63,587 bases of DNA, taken from contig CALFTQ010000177.1 of NCBI GenBank assembly GCA_937916135.1, positions 1 to 63,587 of the forward strand, given 5' to 3'. Positions 57,101-63,587 of this stretch are shown here, piece by piece. The translations under genes were made by a program, and so were the position numbers. The notes beneath the pieces are model-generated. The model ran no database searches. It worked only from the letters and a program-made list of their open reading frames with translations, and was not told where the DNA came from. The DNA comes from an uncultured Verrucomicrobiales bacterium (GTDB lineage Bacteria > Verrucomicrobiota > Verrucomicrobiia > Verrucomicrobiales > Akkermansiaceae). Every line of letters begins with the position of its first letter. Position 1 is the first letter of the stretch.

Positions 57101-57853
57101 AACGGCAAGTCCGTGAGCGTGGCCGCCGACAAAGGCCTCGCCATGGCCGGCGGCGTCTCCCTGAAAGCAGGCGGGACAGAAGCAGCCACCCTGACCGCCT
57201 TGTCCGATAACGCCCTGGCCGGGCTGCAGAATGGCACGAGCTTCACCATCCGGGATATGGTGCTGCAGCATGCCACCCTCACCGCTGGCAATGATGCAAC
57301 CAACCCGGTGATGATGCAGAATGTGGAGCTCAGCCAGGTGGCGCTCCACCAGGGAGCCTTCACGCTGAGCACAACCGCGACCACCATAAGCAAATCGGAA
57401 TCCGGCAACACCACCCTGAGCTACACCACCGGCATTTCCGGCATCACCAATGGAGCCACCCTTACCCTGCTGGCAGACCTCAGCATGCCTGCGGGTAGCG
57501 CCGCAGGGCTGGTGGATCTGGAATTTGTGTTCACCGGCTTCAACACCGGCATGGAGTACGCCACCGGCTCCCTGGCTGGTCTGAAAGAGGCCTACGGCAT
57601 CGAGTTCGGCGGAATTCTGGGTAATCTGCTTAATCAGCCTGAACCGGTAGTTGCTGCTGAAACGCTGCGCGCAGGAGAATCCTCCGGCGCAACCACCGCC
57701 GACACCTTCACCGTGAGTTACGGTGCAGGCACCGGGGCCCAGGTTGGCAGTCTGGTCATCACCATATCCGGTCTGAACGTGCCGGAACCGGCCACGAGCA
57801 CCCTCAGTCTCCTCGCCTTGGCTGCGCTTGCCGCGCGCCGCCGCAGAAAATAA
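51179..57853 (+). CDS. Giant S6-type serine protease with beta-strand repeats and PEP-CTERM-like anchor
   Basis: 2224 residues. The protein has a signal peptide (MKPHLPVSLFKMLLVAYAVV) and an S6 protease domain with H110 in TVKHN, D153 in GFDHKVTRVSKVITD and S263 in AGDSGSP. The long passenger has blocks shared with the 47392 protein (EWRKVGEGNLHIEG, YIEGGEKLEST) and two or more autotransporter-associated beta-strand repeats (KKGDGTLVLTADNSYNGGT near 1305; KLGAGTLVLTGANTYAGTT near 1535). It ends VPEPATSTLSLLALAALA then RRRRK. There is no beta-barrel. It is divergent from its paralogue and probably arose by duplication plus repeat expansion. Surface adhesin-protease by inference. Confidence 0.85.
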   Translation: MKPHLPVSLFKMLLVAYAVVCLTSEASRLSSNVSFITYTDFGQNLGRYKTDATANALLLYLREKEGGVKIAYQNGESYTLDYYMPDFTGAKDHTATDMSLGYNATVTVKHNGVFNGSFTSSAIGTEHGIFYQGIEYRHDPSSTFLHAPASGFDHKVTRVSKVITDVQTATLYSGTSDDLMNHMKVGELLYRAGSGIMHLYDTATNTTTSLTGANVYVTGGIDKVDRWVENGSEVTLITNPAYDGTAPKPSDEPLPFGINAGDSGSPTFIYNTATKQYEFIAAASNGEGGQSWHKGSIDYVRSQQSQYDKIVCATAEAAELHIGEVSTVGKEIKATVDTNHEVSTKPCSGWVTDANGVQLTSFVGVSTGISTWSDLSGLKDTANWYTYDNKYLNATPYADGGKALTYADLFETENLVFEAKTAKSEIVLDATVDLGIGYAQFVLGEGQESARFDISSGGDGSHQFNHAGYVIGKDVEVHTTLTGSAGHMYEWRKVGEGNLHIEGKGDNGILLNVGGSGKTYLNREEGYAAYNVLTNTGATVVITDTSQIERDFTFGHEGGVLDMNGNSMEWNNSHEAKEEGFTIHALDEQAIVANLKGGSSTALTWTQGGNQTFLGSFQDNGADSQLQFIYNGGKDSKLTLHSIRTSLKTTGSGMIVESGTLALAGTHTVHGQGSLNGRSAERYSHEDDWHYADASGNVTVKNGGTFELDSHARLTGDVHVQSGGTFIMREGVRHELEYIEGGEKLESTSAIAAYHGLKGKVSLDAGATLEISTNSGTTAICSYNDVISGGGNVVVNHADMGSGYSLGGANTFSGSKTIKRGGLVAEKLSSLGDVSSSKWKVESDGWIAAHEGSTGDLLNCLDSSSTGALALSADSSKLDLSRHQGLHIGAETGKEVNYGAVGTKEALDAVNGAWRFGGAGGELRVNYQLSGKADLLVHGAPDCTIVLNHETNNFEGTITVQGGLLQTKDQGHSVTLGNDGRIHYTDVREGEHGISHVSGTGTVGLKFTDDIQKNVLNTGGASTVAVHLLAGGVTLNQKSLTRSLILENGTRIRLGQETSAVNGASLTAAGKAELHGGDYMITLGVLSGAGELVNKATGSVSIADMSGLAAFTHDSTGSLAIQGGTVQSLTQKAGIATLAESVKTNSLTVNGGQLYVYANKDNLNRLSGSITVDGGELYFGSGYTSDTLDYNDSNGVINVANGTLDFGTTRQTMGSWKVMLGDGALIAGEGDPTYGAMDFNQSGSTIYATNGNSSISAVTRIRTAGLEDTKNNLNFDVAKDATLTVSGRIQADGKSTEQGQITKKGDGTLVLTADNSYNGGTSISGGTLRTADMANLGTGAISIATGARLEITEQSGTGEKAANITGGGTLALAFAQDSSLTVNLGSGFAGGLDISGKGTLKMGSGSSLKENVSVSNGATLAFDSPGMFNANGKTLSVNGGVVDFGATSQTMGSWKLELADGAHLTGAGEKNEAMNFNGTASTISVTSGENTISATTRLQVTQGNTTLNYDVSKDATLRVSGLIHADGNTLGYGSITKLGAGTLVLTGANTYAGTTAVEEGTLHINALSALGSSSVWLAEGAKLHIKNTTDPKELDSGRIGGFGTLELLLNSDYGNTLSLSNFTGETYIRGGNMTLNGAQAGKALRLADNANLQFNGKETAAWGDNLVLEGRSEVHANDGSDFTLNGSVSGSGTYISRGAGKVNFKGDVKLAGFEQKNANDSTVVNFNGTTEIDSVEVSKGTVYLNGKTQLGTMTISGGTVQIANEVELNGIVNTAPMDIQAGGRLLLADGAVLNRTTNVSSWIRGSLVVLKEANARLVSKDDDVHVSYSNGSNHGTIQLTENSSLEIDVKRLYFYTGNKVELESGSELTLTQSSASISNSGAETTTLIASNVGETSSQQYSMGNANFELTAGHLKATSLAAAELGNKLTRSSLENAGTDTLTVKNAANTITSLKATGGDVMLADDMTVQRISAANGKSVSVAADKGLAMAGGVSLKAGGTEAATLTALSDNALAGLQNGTSFTIRDMVLQHATLTAGNDATNPVMMQNVELSQVALHQGAFTLSTTATTISKSESGNTTLSYTTGISGITNGATLTLLADLSMPAGSAAGLVDLEFVFTGFNTGMEYATGSLAGLKEAYGIEFGGILGNLLNQPEPVVAAETLRAGESSGATTADTFTVSYGAGTGAQVGSLVITISGLNVPEPATSTLSLLALAALAARRRRK

Positions 57854-58305
57854 GACAAGCCCGGGCGCCGCAAGGCTCAGCCCGTGCAAAGCTCCATCGC
57901 GGCCACTCAGCCATGCGGATTGTCTTCATATGTGTCCCAAAGATTATGGAAAAATAGTCCTAAACAACATAAAGGCATAGTATTCTGTGTGAAAATTCGT
58001 AGTGGGGTATCAGACGCCTCACCATCGGCAGTAAGCTTTCATTTGTTTCTCTATCGGCGTCCTGTCTCGGCGTAGTTCCGCAGGAACGAAGACGGAAAGC
58101 CACTAACTTTCAATTCACCAATCGTAAATTGCCAATCGTAAGTCCTCGTGTCCCAAATCTTTGGGACACGTGTGGATTGTCTTTGCATATCAACTTTTAC
58201 ACTTGCCATACCAGTTTTTTTTCGATAACATAACAAGGCATAGCGTGGTGGAATTGTCTCTTTCCGGCTGACCATTCCTCAGGATTTTTTACTTAAAAAC
58301 AACTT
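57854..58305. other. 450-base gap with regulatory-looking repeats
   Basis: Contains tgtgtcccaaag (57931-57942), the dispersed 20-mer (58056-58075), a gttccgcaggaac hairpin, and two caatcgtaa copies near 58115-58140. It also has the perfect palindrome at 58147-58170 and a repeated ggattgtctt (57917, 58173). No gene is seen. The promoter of the autotransporter is probably in 58175-58290. Confidence 0.6.
58147..58170. promoter_or_regulatory. Perfect 11-bp palindrome cgtgtcccaaa/tttgggacacg
   Basis: Arms 58147-58157 and 58160-58170 with a 2-base spacer, too tight for an RNA hairpin loop and therefore more like a dimeric operator. It lies 136 bases upstream of the autotransporter start. Half-sites recur at 50561, 51041, 57931 and 63487. 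Confidence 0.5.
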
Positions 58306-61300
58306 ATGAAATTACATCTCCCGAAAGTACTTCGCAGTGCATTGCTTGCCTGCATGATTTCCTCAGCTTCCGTCTCCGGCACACTGGCTCTGCCCGATAC
58401 CGCAGATTTCACATGGATTCCGGGTGGCAATGCCTCCGGCATCGGCAACGCTGCATCGGCTGAAATCGTCCAGAACCTGGCCTCGGCCATCACCAGCGAG
58501 GAAACAGGCAACACGGACCTGACAGGCTGGTTCGCCGGCACCGGCCAGAGGCACAGTGCCACTGATTATGGTGAAGATGTGGCCATCAACGGCCCCAATT
58601 CCTTCACGTTCAAGAGCCGCCCGGCATTGAGCGGTGAATATGTGGCACTGGGGGTGGAGATGACACAGGCAGCCGACAGCATCACGCTGAACTTCACCAC
58701 CGACAACAAGCTGGGCTACTCCCTGTGGAGCTATGATGTGGAAACCGGCACAGCCTCGGCAATCATCGAGCAGACAGATCTTACCGAAGCCGGCACCGTG
58801 AGCAACACCTATGATGAAACCACCATCGATGCCGGCCAGCTGTTTGTGGTGTGGAATGCGAATCCTTCCTCTGGTGCTGCCGGTGGCGGCACCACCATCA
58901 CCGTGAACGGCATTGAGTTGCTTTTCACTTCCAGCCAGACGCCATCTGTGCCCGGTGAACCGGAGAATCCGTTCATCACCGCCGGGGTAGCTACCTGGGC
59001 GGGCGGAGCATCGTCCACCTGGAGCGGAGCTTCCTGGACCTCGGAAACAAAGGACACCCCGACCCAGCTGGACAGCAGCTGGAAGGATGAAGTGCTCTTC
59101 AGCGGCACAGATTCAGAAGTGGTCGTGGATACAGCCGCCGTGGTAACCGGCATGACGGTGAGCAACGGCACCTATACCTTCACGGCAACCGAGGGAGGCA
59201 CCCTGCAGGTGGAAGACACGCTTTCCATCGGCGAGGCCGGTACCGTAGTGCTGAACATGGCTGCCACGGTCAAGGATATCGAGCTTACCGACTCCGGCGC
59301 AACCCTGGAAATCAAGGATGGAGTGAATCTTTCTGAAGGTGGAGTGCTGACCGCCACAAGTGGTGGCACGATTAACAACTCTTGCGAGGACTACTCCAAA
59401 GTACCCGTGTTCAAGGACGCCCAGATTGGCGGCGTGACAGTAAAAAATGGAGATACCCTTGAAACAGAGGCTCTGAAAATCAAGGGGTATGTCACCGTTG
59501 AAAATGCCACAATCACCGGTCAGCTTGACCTCAAGGAGGGCGCACTCAACGTAATGGGGGTCACGAAGCTGGACCTGGAAGCCATGGGTGACCTGGTGTC
59601 CAATAAGCAAGTCACCTATTACGATGGTATGAACGCCCTCTCTTCCACCAAGAATGGCTACACTGCCACCAGTTTCGAGGCTGAACTGCTCAAGGATGGA
59701 GCAGGCAGCATCATCCCGGGCATGGAGCATGAGTTCCAGTATGCCCACGATGGCAGCACGGTTGTGTTCGCTCCCGGAGCAGATGGCAAGACGTTCATCT
59801 TCACGGGCAATATCGGCACTGAATACGTAGCCGGTGATGCGGATACCGCAGTTCAATATGATGCGGGGGCTGAATACGACCGCGCCACCATGCTGGTGCT
59901 CAACGGTGGTTCCATTGAGCTGAATGCCGGCTTGGCAGGAAATCTGGGAATTCGTGCAGACCAGAATGGCACCGTCAGCATCGGCGGGGGTGTCAGCCTG
60001 AGCCAGAGCAGCGTGAATGCCAACGGCAAGGAGATCACCATCAAGGGCGGAAACGGTGCAACCTATGAGTTGGGCTCTGATTCTGCCGCCACTGTGAGCT
60101 TTGCTTCTGACTGGAGCGGGGTGGTGACCACTTCTGCCACCACCATCTCCGACTTGTCCGGGCTGGGCACGGCAGATTCCACCGTCATCCTGACGGAGGG
60201 TGCAGAGGTAGCGACCATCACTGCCGGTGAGCTGGGGACCCTGATTGCCGAAAAGGCACTCACCCTGACGAATGGAGCCAGTACCCTGAATGATGCAGAA
60301 CTGCGCGGTGGTCTGGTACTGGGCGGGGAATCCGCCGCTACCCTGACAGCAGACAAGGTGGCTCTGACCGGCAGCCTGACCGTGAACAACTTTGAATCTT
60401 CCCTGGTGGCAGACAGTCTTGAAATCACAGGAGGCACGCTGGATATCAAACTCGATGCTGCACCCCTGGCCGCGGCACACAGCATCTCTGCAACGCTGAT
60501 TACCCTGAACAATGCAGCCACCGGCAAGCTGACCTGCAACGGAAGCGAGGAAATCACGGCAGAAGGTATATCCCTTGCCGAAAACAAAGGGCTCAACGGC
60601 CTGTATGATTTCTCGCTGAGCTGGGATGGCAATTCCCTGAAGCTGGAGAGCGTGCTCCACGCGGAGACAGACCTGAAGGACACCGGAGCAGATGACACCC
60701 TGGCCCTGCTGGGAAGTGAAAGCAAGACGGAAGAACTGGAAATCAATGAAAACACCACCATCGGCAGCCTCGTAGTCTCAAACCACAGCAACGACAGGCA
60801 GACGGAGTACACCCTGAGCGGCGAAGGCATCCTGAATGTCGAAGAGCTGGTTGTAGGTTCTGATTCCGCTTCGGTAGATAGCGACAATGGCGGTAGCCTG
60901 GTAGTGGGTAACGAAACTACGGTGAGCGGCGACGCCACGGTGGAAGCCAACGGCTCACTGGCTGTGAGCAGCGGTGGCGAACTTGTTGTAGAGGGCACAC
61001 TCACCAACAAAGGCGCCCTCAGCATCGCCACTGGTGCTGCCATTGAAGCCGGCACCCTTGTTACCGATAAACTCCATATTACCGGAGAACTCTCGGGAGT
61101 CTCCGAAAATGCCTTGGTCACGGCCGGCACCGTCACCAGCGATTCTGGGGACAAGATTATCATCGACCTGGATGATGCCACGATTCTGAATGAGATTACC
61201 GGCACCCCCCAGGAAGTTACGCTCAAGATCATGAGCGTAACCCAGGCCCCCTCGATTGAACTGGATTATGCCGATAACCAGGCGATTCTTGCCAAGGGGC

Positions 61301-63189
61301 TTAAAGTCAATGAAAGTCCCCAGCCGCGCGACATCACTCCGACAACAGAGCTCAAACTCGACATCAAGCTCCAGTCGGATACAGAAAGTGTATGGAACGT
61401 AGGTGATAGCAAGACACTTGCCGGGCTGGATGTGTACGCCGACTCAGGAGCCTTCAAGAACGCCCATATTCTGGATTACGTGCGCAAGGTGCAGGTAAAT
61501 GCAGATAAGACCCTGGATCTGACCGGAACGGATACATCTGCACATGCGCTGCAGCTGAACGGTCTTTCCGGCACTGGTGATCTTGTCGTGAAGGGCAAAG
61601 GTGGCAAGGTAGCCATCAGCAATGAATCCGACTCCTACTCCGGCAAGCTGGTCATCAGCCAGGGAGTATCGGCAGATCTCGACCTCACCGGTGTCACCGT
61701 GCGTGCAGCAAACGAAACAGTGATTCTGAATGGTTCGCTGACCGATGGTCAGCTGCAGCTCACCCAGGCTTCCACCGCCAAGGGCAACCTTGCCATGCAG
61801 GGTGGCACGCTGCGCATCGAACTCAACGGGGCCGACAAACTCGTCTGGACCGCTGAGGAAATAGCCTCTCGCGCAGGTTGTATCGCAGACCTGGGCAACA
61901 TGACGATCTCTGATACGGACATCGTAATCGGCACCATTGCTTTCGATGGCAAGTTGCACCAGTCCGTCGGCTACGCCAAATATTTCGATCTGGACACCCT
62001 CAGAGTAGAGGATGGAAAGGTGATTGCCGACCGCAACACCGGCTATTATGCAGAGTTAGCCGGGGCTGGCTTGAGCACCAACGGTTCTGCCGGTCTGGGC
62101 CTGGCAGATAATGTACTCGTGCTCCTTAACCCGCAGGCCACAGCTCCGCAAAGTGATCTGGCAGGGGTGCTCAATATGCTCGAGACGACCACCGGCGCCG
62201 CTGCAGATGAGCTGGGTGCCTCACTGGCCGGTGCCAGCACCGCAGTGCTGGGCATGGCCACCATGGGTGATGTGGACCGCCAGTTGCAGGCTATCCGCAA
62301 CCGCACCACCACCATGGGCGTGGATCAGAGCGTGGCCAACGAAGACATGCCCTACTTCAACGCCTGGATCAACGCCGAGGGCGACCGCAGCGAGCTGAGC
62401 GAGAGCGGTACCGAGAGCGGCTACGAGCTGAGCAGCTGGGGCGGCACCGTGGGCTTCGATGCGGACCTCTGCCCGACGCTGACGGCCGGCCTGGCCCTGA
62501 CCGCCATGTATGGCGACCTGGATACCACCGGGGCAGATGTGGCCAGCGGCAACATCGATACCTACTACGTGAGCGCCTTTGCCCGCTACGCCCCGAGCGC
62601 CTGGACCCACACCTTCGTGGCCACGGTCGGTATGTCCGATATCAGCCTCGACCGCCATGTGGCCGGTGCAGAGGTGGAGGGCGAGACGGATGGCCTGAGC
62701 TTCGGCCTCATGTACGAGGTGGGCCGCGTGTTCGCGCTCACGGAGGACGGCAGCACCTGCCTGCAGCCCGTGTTCAACGTGACCTGGAAGCACACCTCCA
62801 TCGATGCCTACACCGAGGACGGCAGCGACCTGGCCCTGGAAGTGGATGAGCAGACGCTGGATACCGTGACCTTCGGTCTGGGTGCCCGCCTGCAAACGGT
62901 GGTGGGAGAGAGCATGTACAACCGCACCAGCATCCTGGAAGCCCGTGTGCTGGCCAAGGCCGATGTGGGTGACCGCTGCGGCAGCTCCGATGTGGCTCTC
63001 TCCGCCCTGCCGGACGCCAAGGCCAGCGTGGATAGCGCTGAGATGGGTGCCTTTGGTCTGGAAGCAGGTGCCGGCCTCACCATCCCGGTGGGCCAGGATG
63101 ACGGCAGCATCTTCATGGATGCCTCCGTCGAGCTGCGCAGCGACTACACCAACGTGAACGGCACAGTGGGCTATCGCATCAACTTCTGA
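58306..63189 (+). CDS. Autotransporter with C-terminal beta-barrel
   Basis: 1627 residues. The signal peptide MKLHLPKVLRSALLACMISS shares its start with the two S6 proteins. The passenger (about 40-1340) is a low-complexity beta-helix rich in Thr/Gly/Ala. From about 1348 to the end lies an autotransporter barrel (YFNAWINAEGDRSEL, SSWGGTVGFDADL), ending in GYRINF with a terminal aromatic Phe as expected for outer-membrane insertion. No protease motif is seen. It is a different anchoring mode from its neighbours. A strong terminator follows. Confidence 0.88.
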   Translation: MKLHLPKVLRSALLACMISSASVSGTLALPDTADFTWIPGGNASGIGNAASAEIVQNLASAITSEETGNTDLTGWFAGTGQRHSATDYGEDVAINGPNSFTFKSRPALSGEYVALGVEMTQAADSITLNFTTDNKLGYSLWSYDVETGTASAIIEQTDLTEAGTVSNTYDETTIDAGQLFVVWNANPSSGAAGGGTTITVNGIELLFTSSQTPSVPGEPENPFITAGVATWAGGASSTWSGASWTSETKDTPTQLDSSWKDEVLFSGTDSEVVVDTAAVVTGMTVSNGTYTFTATEGGTLQVEDTLSIGEAGTVVLNMAATVKDIELTDSGATLEIKDGVNLSEGGVLTATSGGTINNSCEDYSKVPVFKDAQIGGVTVKNGDTLETEALKIKGYVTVENATITGQLDLKEGALNVMGVTKLDLEAMGDLVSNKQVTYYDGMNALSSTKNGYTATSFEAELLKDGAGSIIPGMEHEFQYAHDGSTVVFAPGADGKTFIFTGNIGTEYVAGDADTAVQYDAGAEYDRATMLVLNGGSIELNAGLAGNLGIRADQNGTVSIGGGVSLSQSSVNANGKEITIKGGNGATYELGSDSAATVSFASDWSGVVTTSATTISDLSGLGTADSTVILTEGAEVATITAGELGTLIAEKALTLTNGASTLNDAELRGGLVLGGESAATLTADKVALTGSLTVNNFESSLVADSLEITGGTLDIKLDAAPLAAAHSISATLITLNNAATGKLTCNGSEEITAEGISLAENKGLNGLYDFSLSWDGNSLKLESVLHAETDLKDTGADDTLALLGSESKTEELEINENTTIGSLVVSNHSNDRQTEYTLSGEGILNVEELVVGSDSASVDSDNGGSLVVGNETTVSGDATVEANGSLAVSSGGELVVEGTLTNKGALSIATGAAIEAGTLVTDKLHITGELSGVSENALVTAGTVTSDSGDKIIIDLDDATILNEITGTPQEVTLKIMSVTQAPSIELDYADNQAILAKGLKVNESPQPRDITPTTELKLDIKLQSDTESVWNVGDSKTLAGLDVYADSGAFKNAHILDYVRKVQVNADKTLDLTGTDTSAHALQLNGLSGTGDLVVKGKGGKVAISNESDSYSGKLVISQGVSADLDLTGVTVRAANETVILNGSLTDGQLQLTQASTAKGNLAMQGGTLRIELNGADKLVWTAEEIASRAGCIADLGNMTISDTDIVIGTIAFDGKLHQSVGYAKYFDLDTLRVEDGKVIADRNTGYYAELAGAGLSTNGSAGLGLADNVLVLLNPQATAPQSDLAGVLNMLETTTGAAADELGASLAGASTAVLGMATMGDVDRQLQAIRNRTTTMGVDQSVANEDMPYFNAWINAEGDRSELSESGTESGYELSSWGGTVGFDADLCPTLTAGLALTAMYGDLDTTGADVASGNIDTYYVSAFARYAPSAWTHTFVATVGMSDISLDRHVAGAEVEGETDGLSFGLMYEVGRVFALTEDGSTCLQPVFNVTWKHTSIDAYTEDGSDLALEVDEQTLDTVTFGLGARLQTVVGESMYNRTSILEARVLAKADVGDRCGSSDVALSALPDAKASVDSAEMGAFGLEAGAGLTIPVGQDDGSIFMDASVELRSDYTNVNGTVGYRINF

Positions 63190-63233
63190 TGAAATTAAGT
63201 CCGGGTGCGGCCCCCGCCGCACCCCGGATGACA

Positions 63234-63273
63234 AAAATGCCCCCGGTGAGGAAACTCACCGGGGCATTTTTTT
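63234..63273 (+). terminator. Strong rho-independent terminator
   Basis: A perfect 16-bp stem aaaatgccccggtgag/ctcaccggggcatttt with a GAAA loop, followed by TTT, lies 45 bases past the autotransporter stop. A second GC stem (63201-63227) precedes it. Confidence 0.9.
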
Positions 63274-63275
63274 GC

Positions 63276-63587
63276 AGGTCCGCCCTGCGGGCGGACCTCA
63301 TGCGGCACGCAGTGCCGCTTTCATACCGCCGCAGGCGGTATTTCATGCGCAGCGCAAGCTGCGCTTTCATACCACAGCCCCGCTGTGGTATTTACATGCA
63401 CGCAAAGCGTGTATTTCATTGAGCCGCGCAGCGGCGACAAGTTACCGCTGCCAAAGCAGCGGTACTCCCGCACCGCCGGACACACGTGTCCCAAAGTTTG
63501 AGTACTAATCTCGATAAATGGGAATTTGGCGAAGCCAAATTCCCATCCCTCATGCGTCAGCGTGAGGGATTTCATACATGCCGCAGG
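63276..63587. repeat. Second hairpin array with (A)TTTCAT linkers
   Basis: At least ten consecutive hairpins are present, with loops of mostly 3-6 bases: 63276-63298, 63302-63318, 63324-63340, 63347-63364, 63371-63389, 63397-63413, 63423-63435, 63443-63464, 63518-63546 and 63545-63570. Linkers read TTTCAT or ATTTCAT at 63319, 63341, 63365, 63413 and 63569, with ATTTACAT at 63390. Stems differ in sequence. A 44-base block shared with 50557-50600 sits inside (63483-63526). The array runs off the window end. Confidence 0.85.

Noticed and set aside
63276..63587. CRISPR array
   Set aside because: The constant part is only 6-9 bases and the variable parts are palindromes, not unrelated spacers; no cas genes are present.

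Overview
The window looks like chromosome from a gut-type Verrucomicrobiota, probably Akkermansia-like. The support is three giant surface proteins that all begin MK(L/P)HLP, two of which end in a PEP-CTERM-type tail (PEPA(T)xTLSLLALAALAARRRRK), plus a eukaryotic-type UDP-glucose pyrophosphorylase, bactofilins, Pit-PhoU fusion phosphate transporters and a GC-rich core. No rRNA, tRNA or CRISPR array was seen. The taxonomic call is inference, since no marker gene is present.

Layout. (1) 1-11262 is an AT-richer, probably acquired island. It opens with two copies of the 3' end of a tyrosine recombinase and IS-like terminal repeats. A five-gene minus-strand operon follows (9794 down to 695): a methyltransferase-like VFTP protein, a 1313-residue GIY-YIG/helicase/methylase fusion, a MORC/MutL-like GHKL ATPase, a second DNA methyltransferase and an AbiH protein. 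A divergent DUF2971 gene closes the island. I read this as a candidate restriction or abortive-infection system. (2) 11263-11983 is non-coding and holds tandem repeats and an array of hairpins joined by a fixed 9-base linker. (3) 11984-23382 is core metabolism: glycine cleavage (gcvT-gcvH-gcvP), a Pit phosphate transporter, a glycosyltransferase/YrbL-kinase pair, a SurA-like chaperone, a class V aminotransferase and a thioesterase. (4) 23451-26822 is an AT-richer glycosyltransferase cluster: a frameshifted GT2, a GT10 fucosyltransferase and a GT32. (5) 26901-47077 is mostly core: UGPase, ankyrin lipoprotein, Nim-like flavoprotein, a UvrA variant without its insertion domain, two bactofilins, UbiE, isocitrate dehydrogenase, uracil-DNA glycosylase, RecN, a polyferredoxin and a second Pit-PhoU transporter. 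(6) 47392-63189 carries three surface proteins. Two divergent paralogues have an N-terminal serine protease domain of the IgA-protease/SPATE (S6) type but end in a PEP-CTERM-like anchor instead of a beta-barrel. The third is a conventional autotransporter with a beta-barrel. (7) The window ends in a second, longer hairpin array.

Working together: the first island probably guards against phage. The GT cluster, the GT8-like/YrbL pair, the UGPase and the acyltransferase fit envelope glycan synthesis, with possible fucosylated host mimicry. The 47-63 kb region is devoted to the cell surface. The most unusual signals are the S6 protease/PEP-CTERM architecture, the hairpin arrays that share modules between distant loci, a repeated TTTGGGAC-type element upstream of all three surface genes, and the defence operon.
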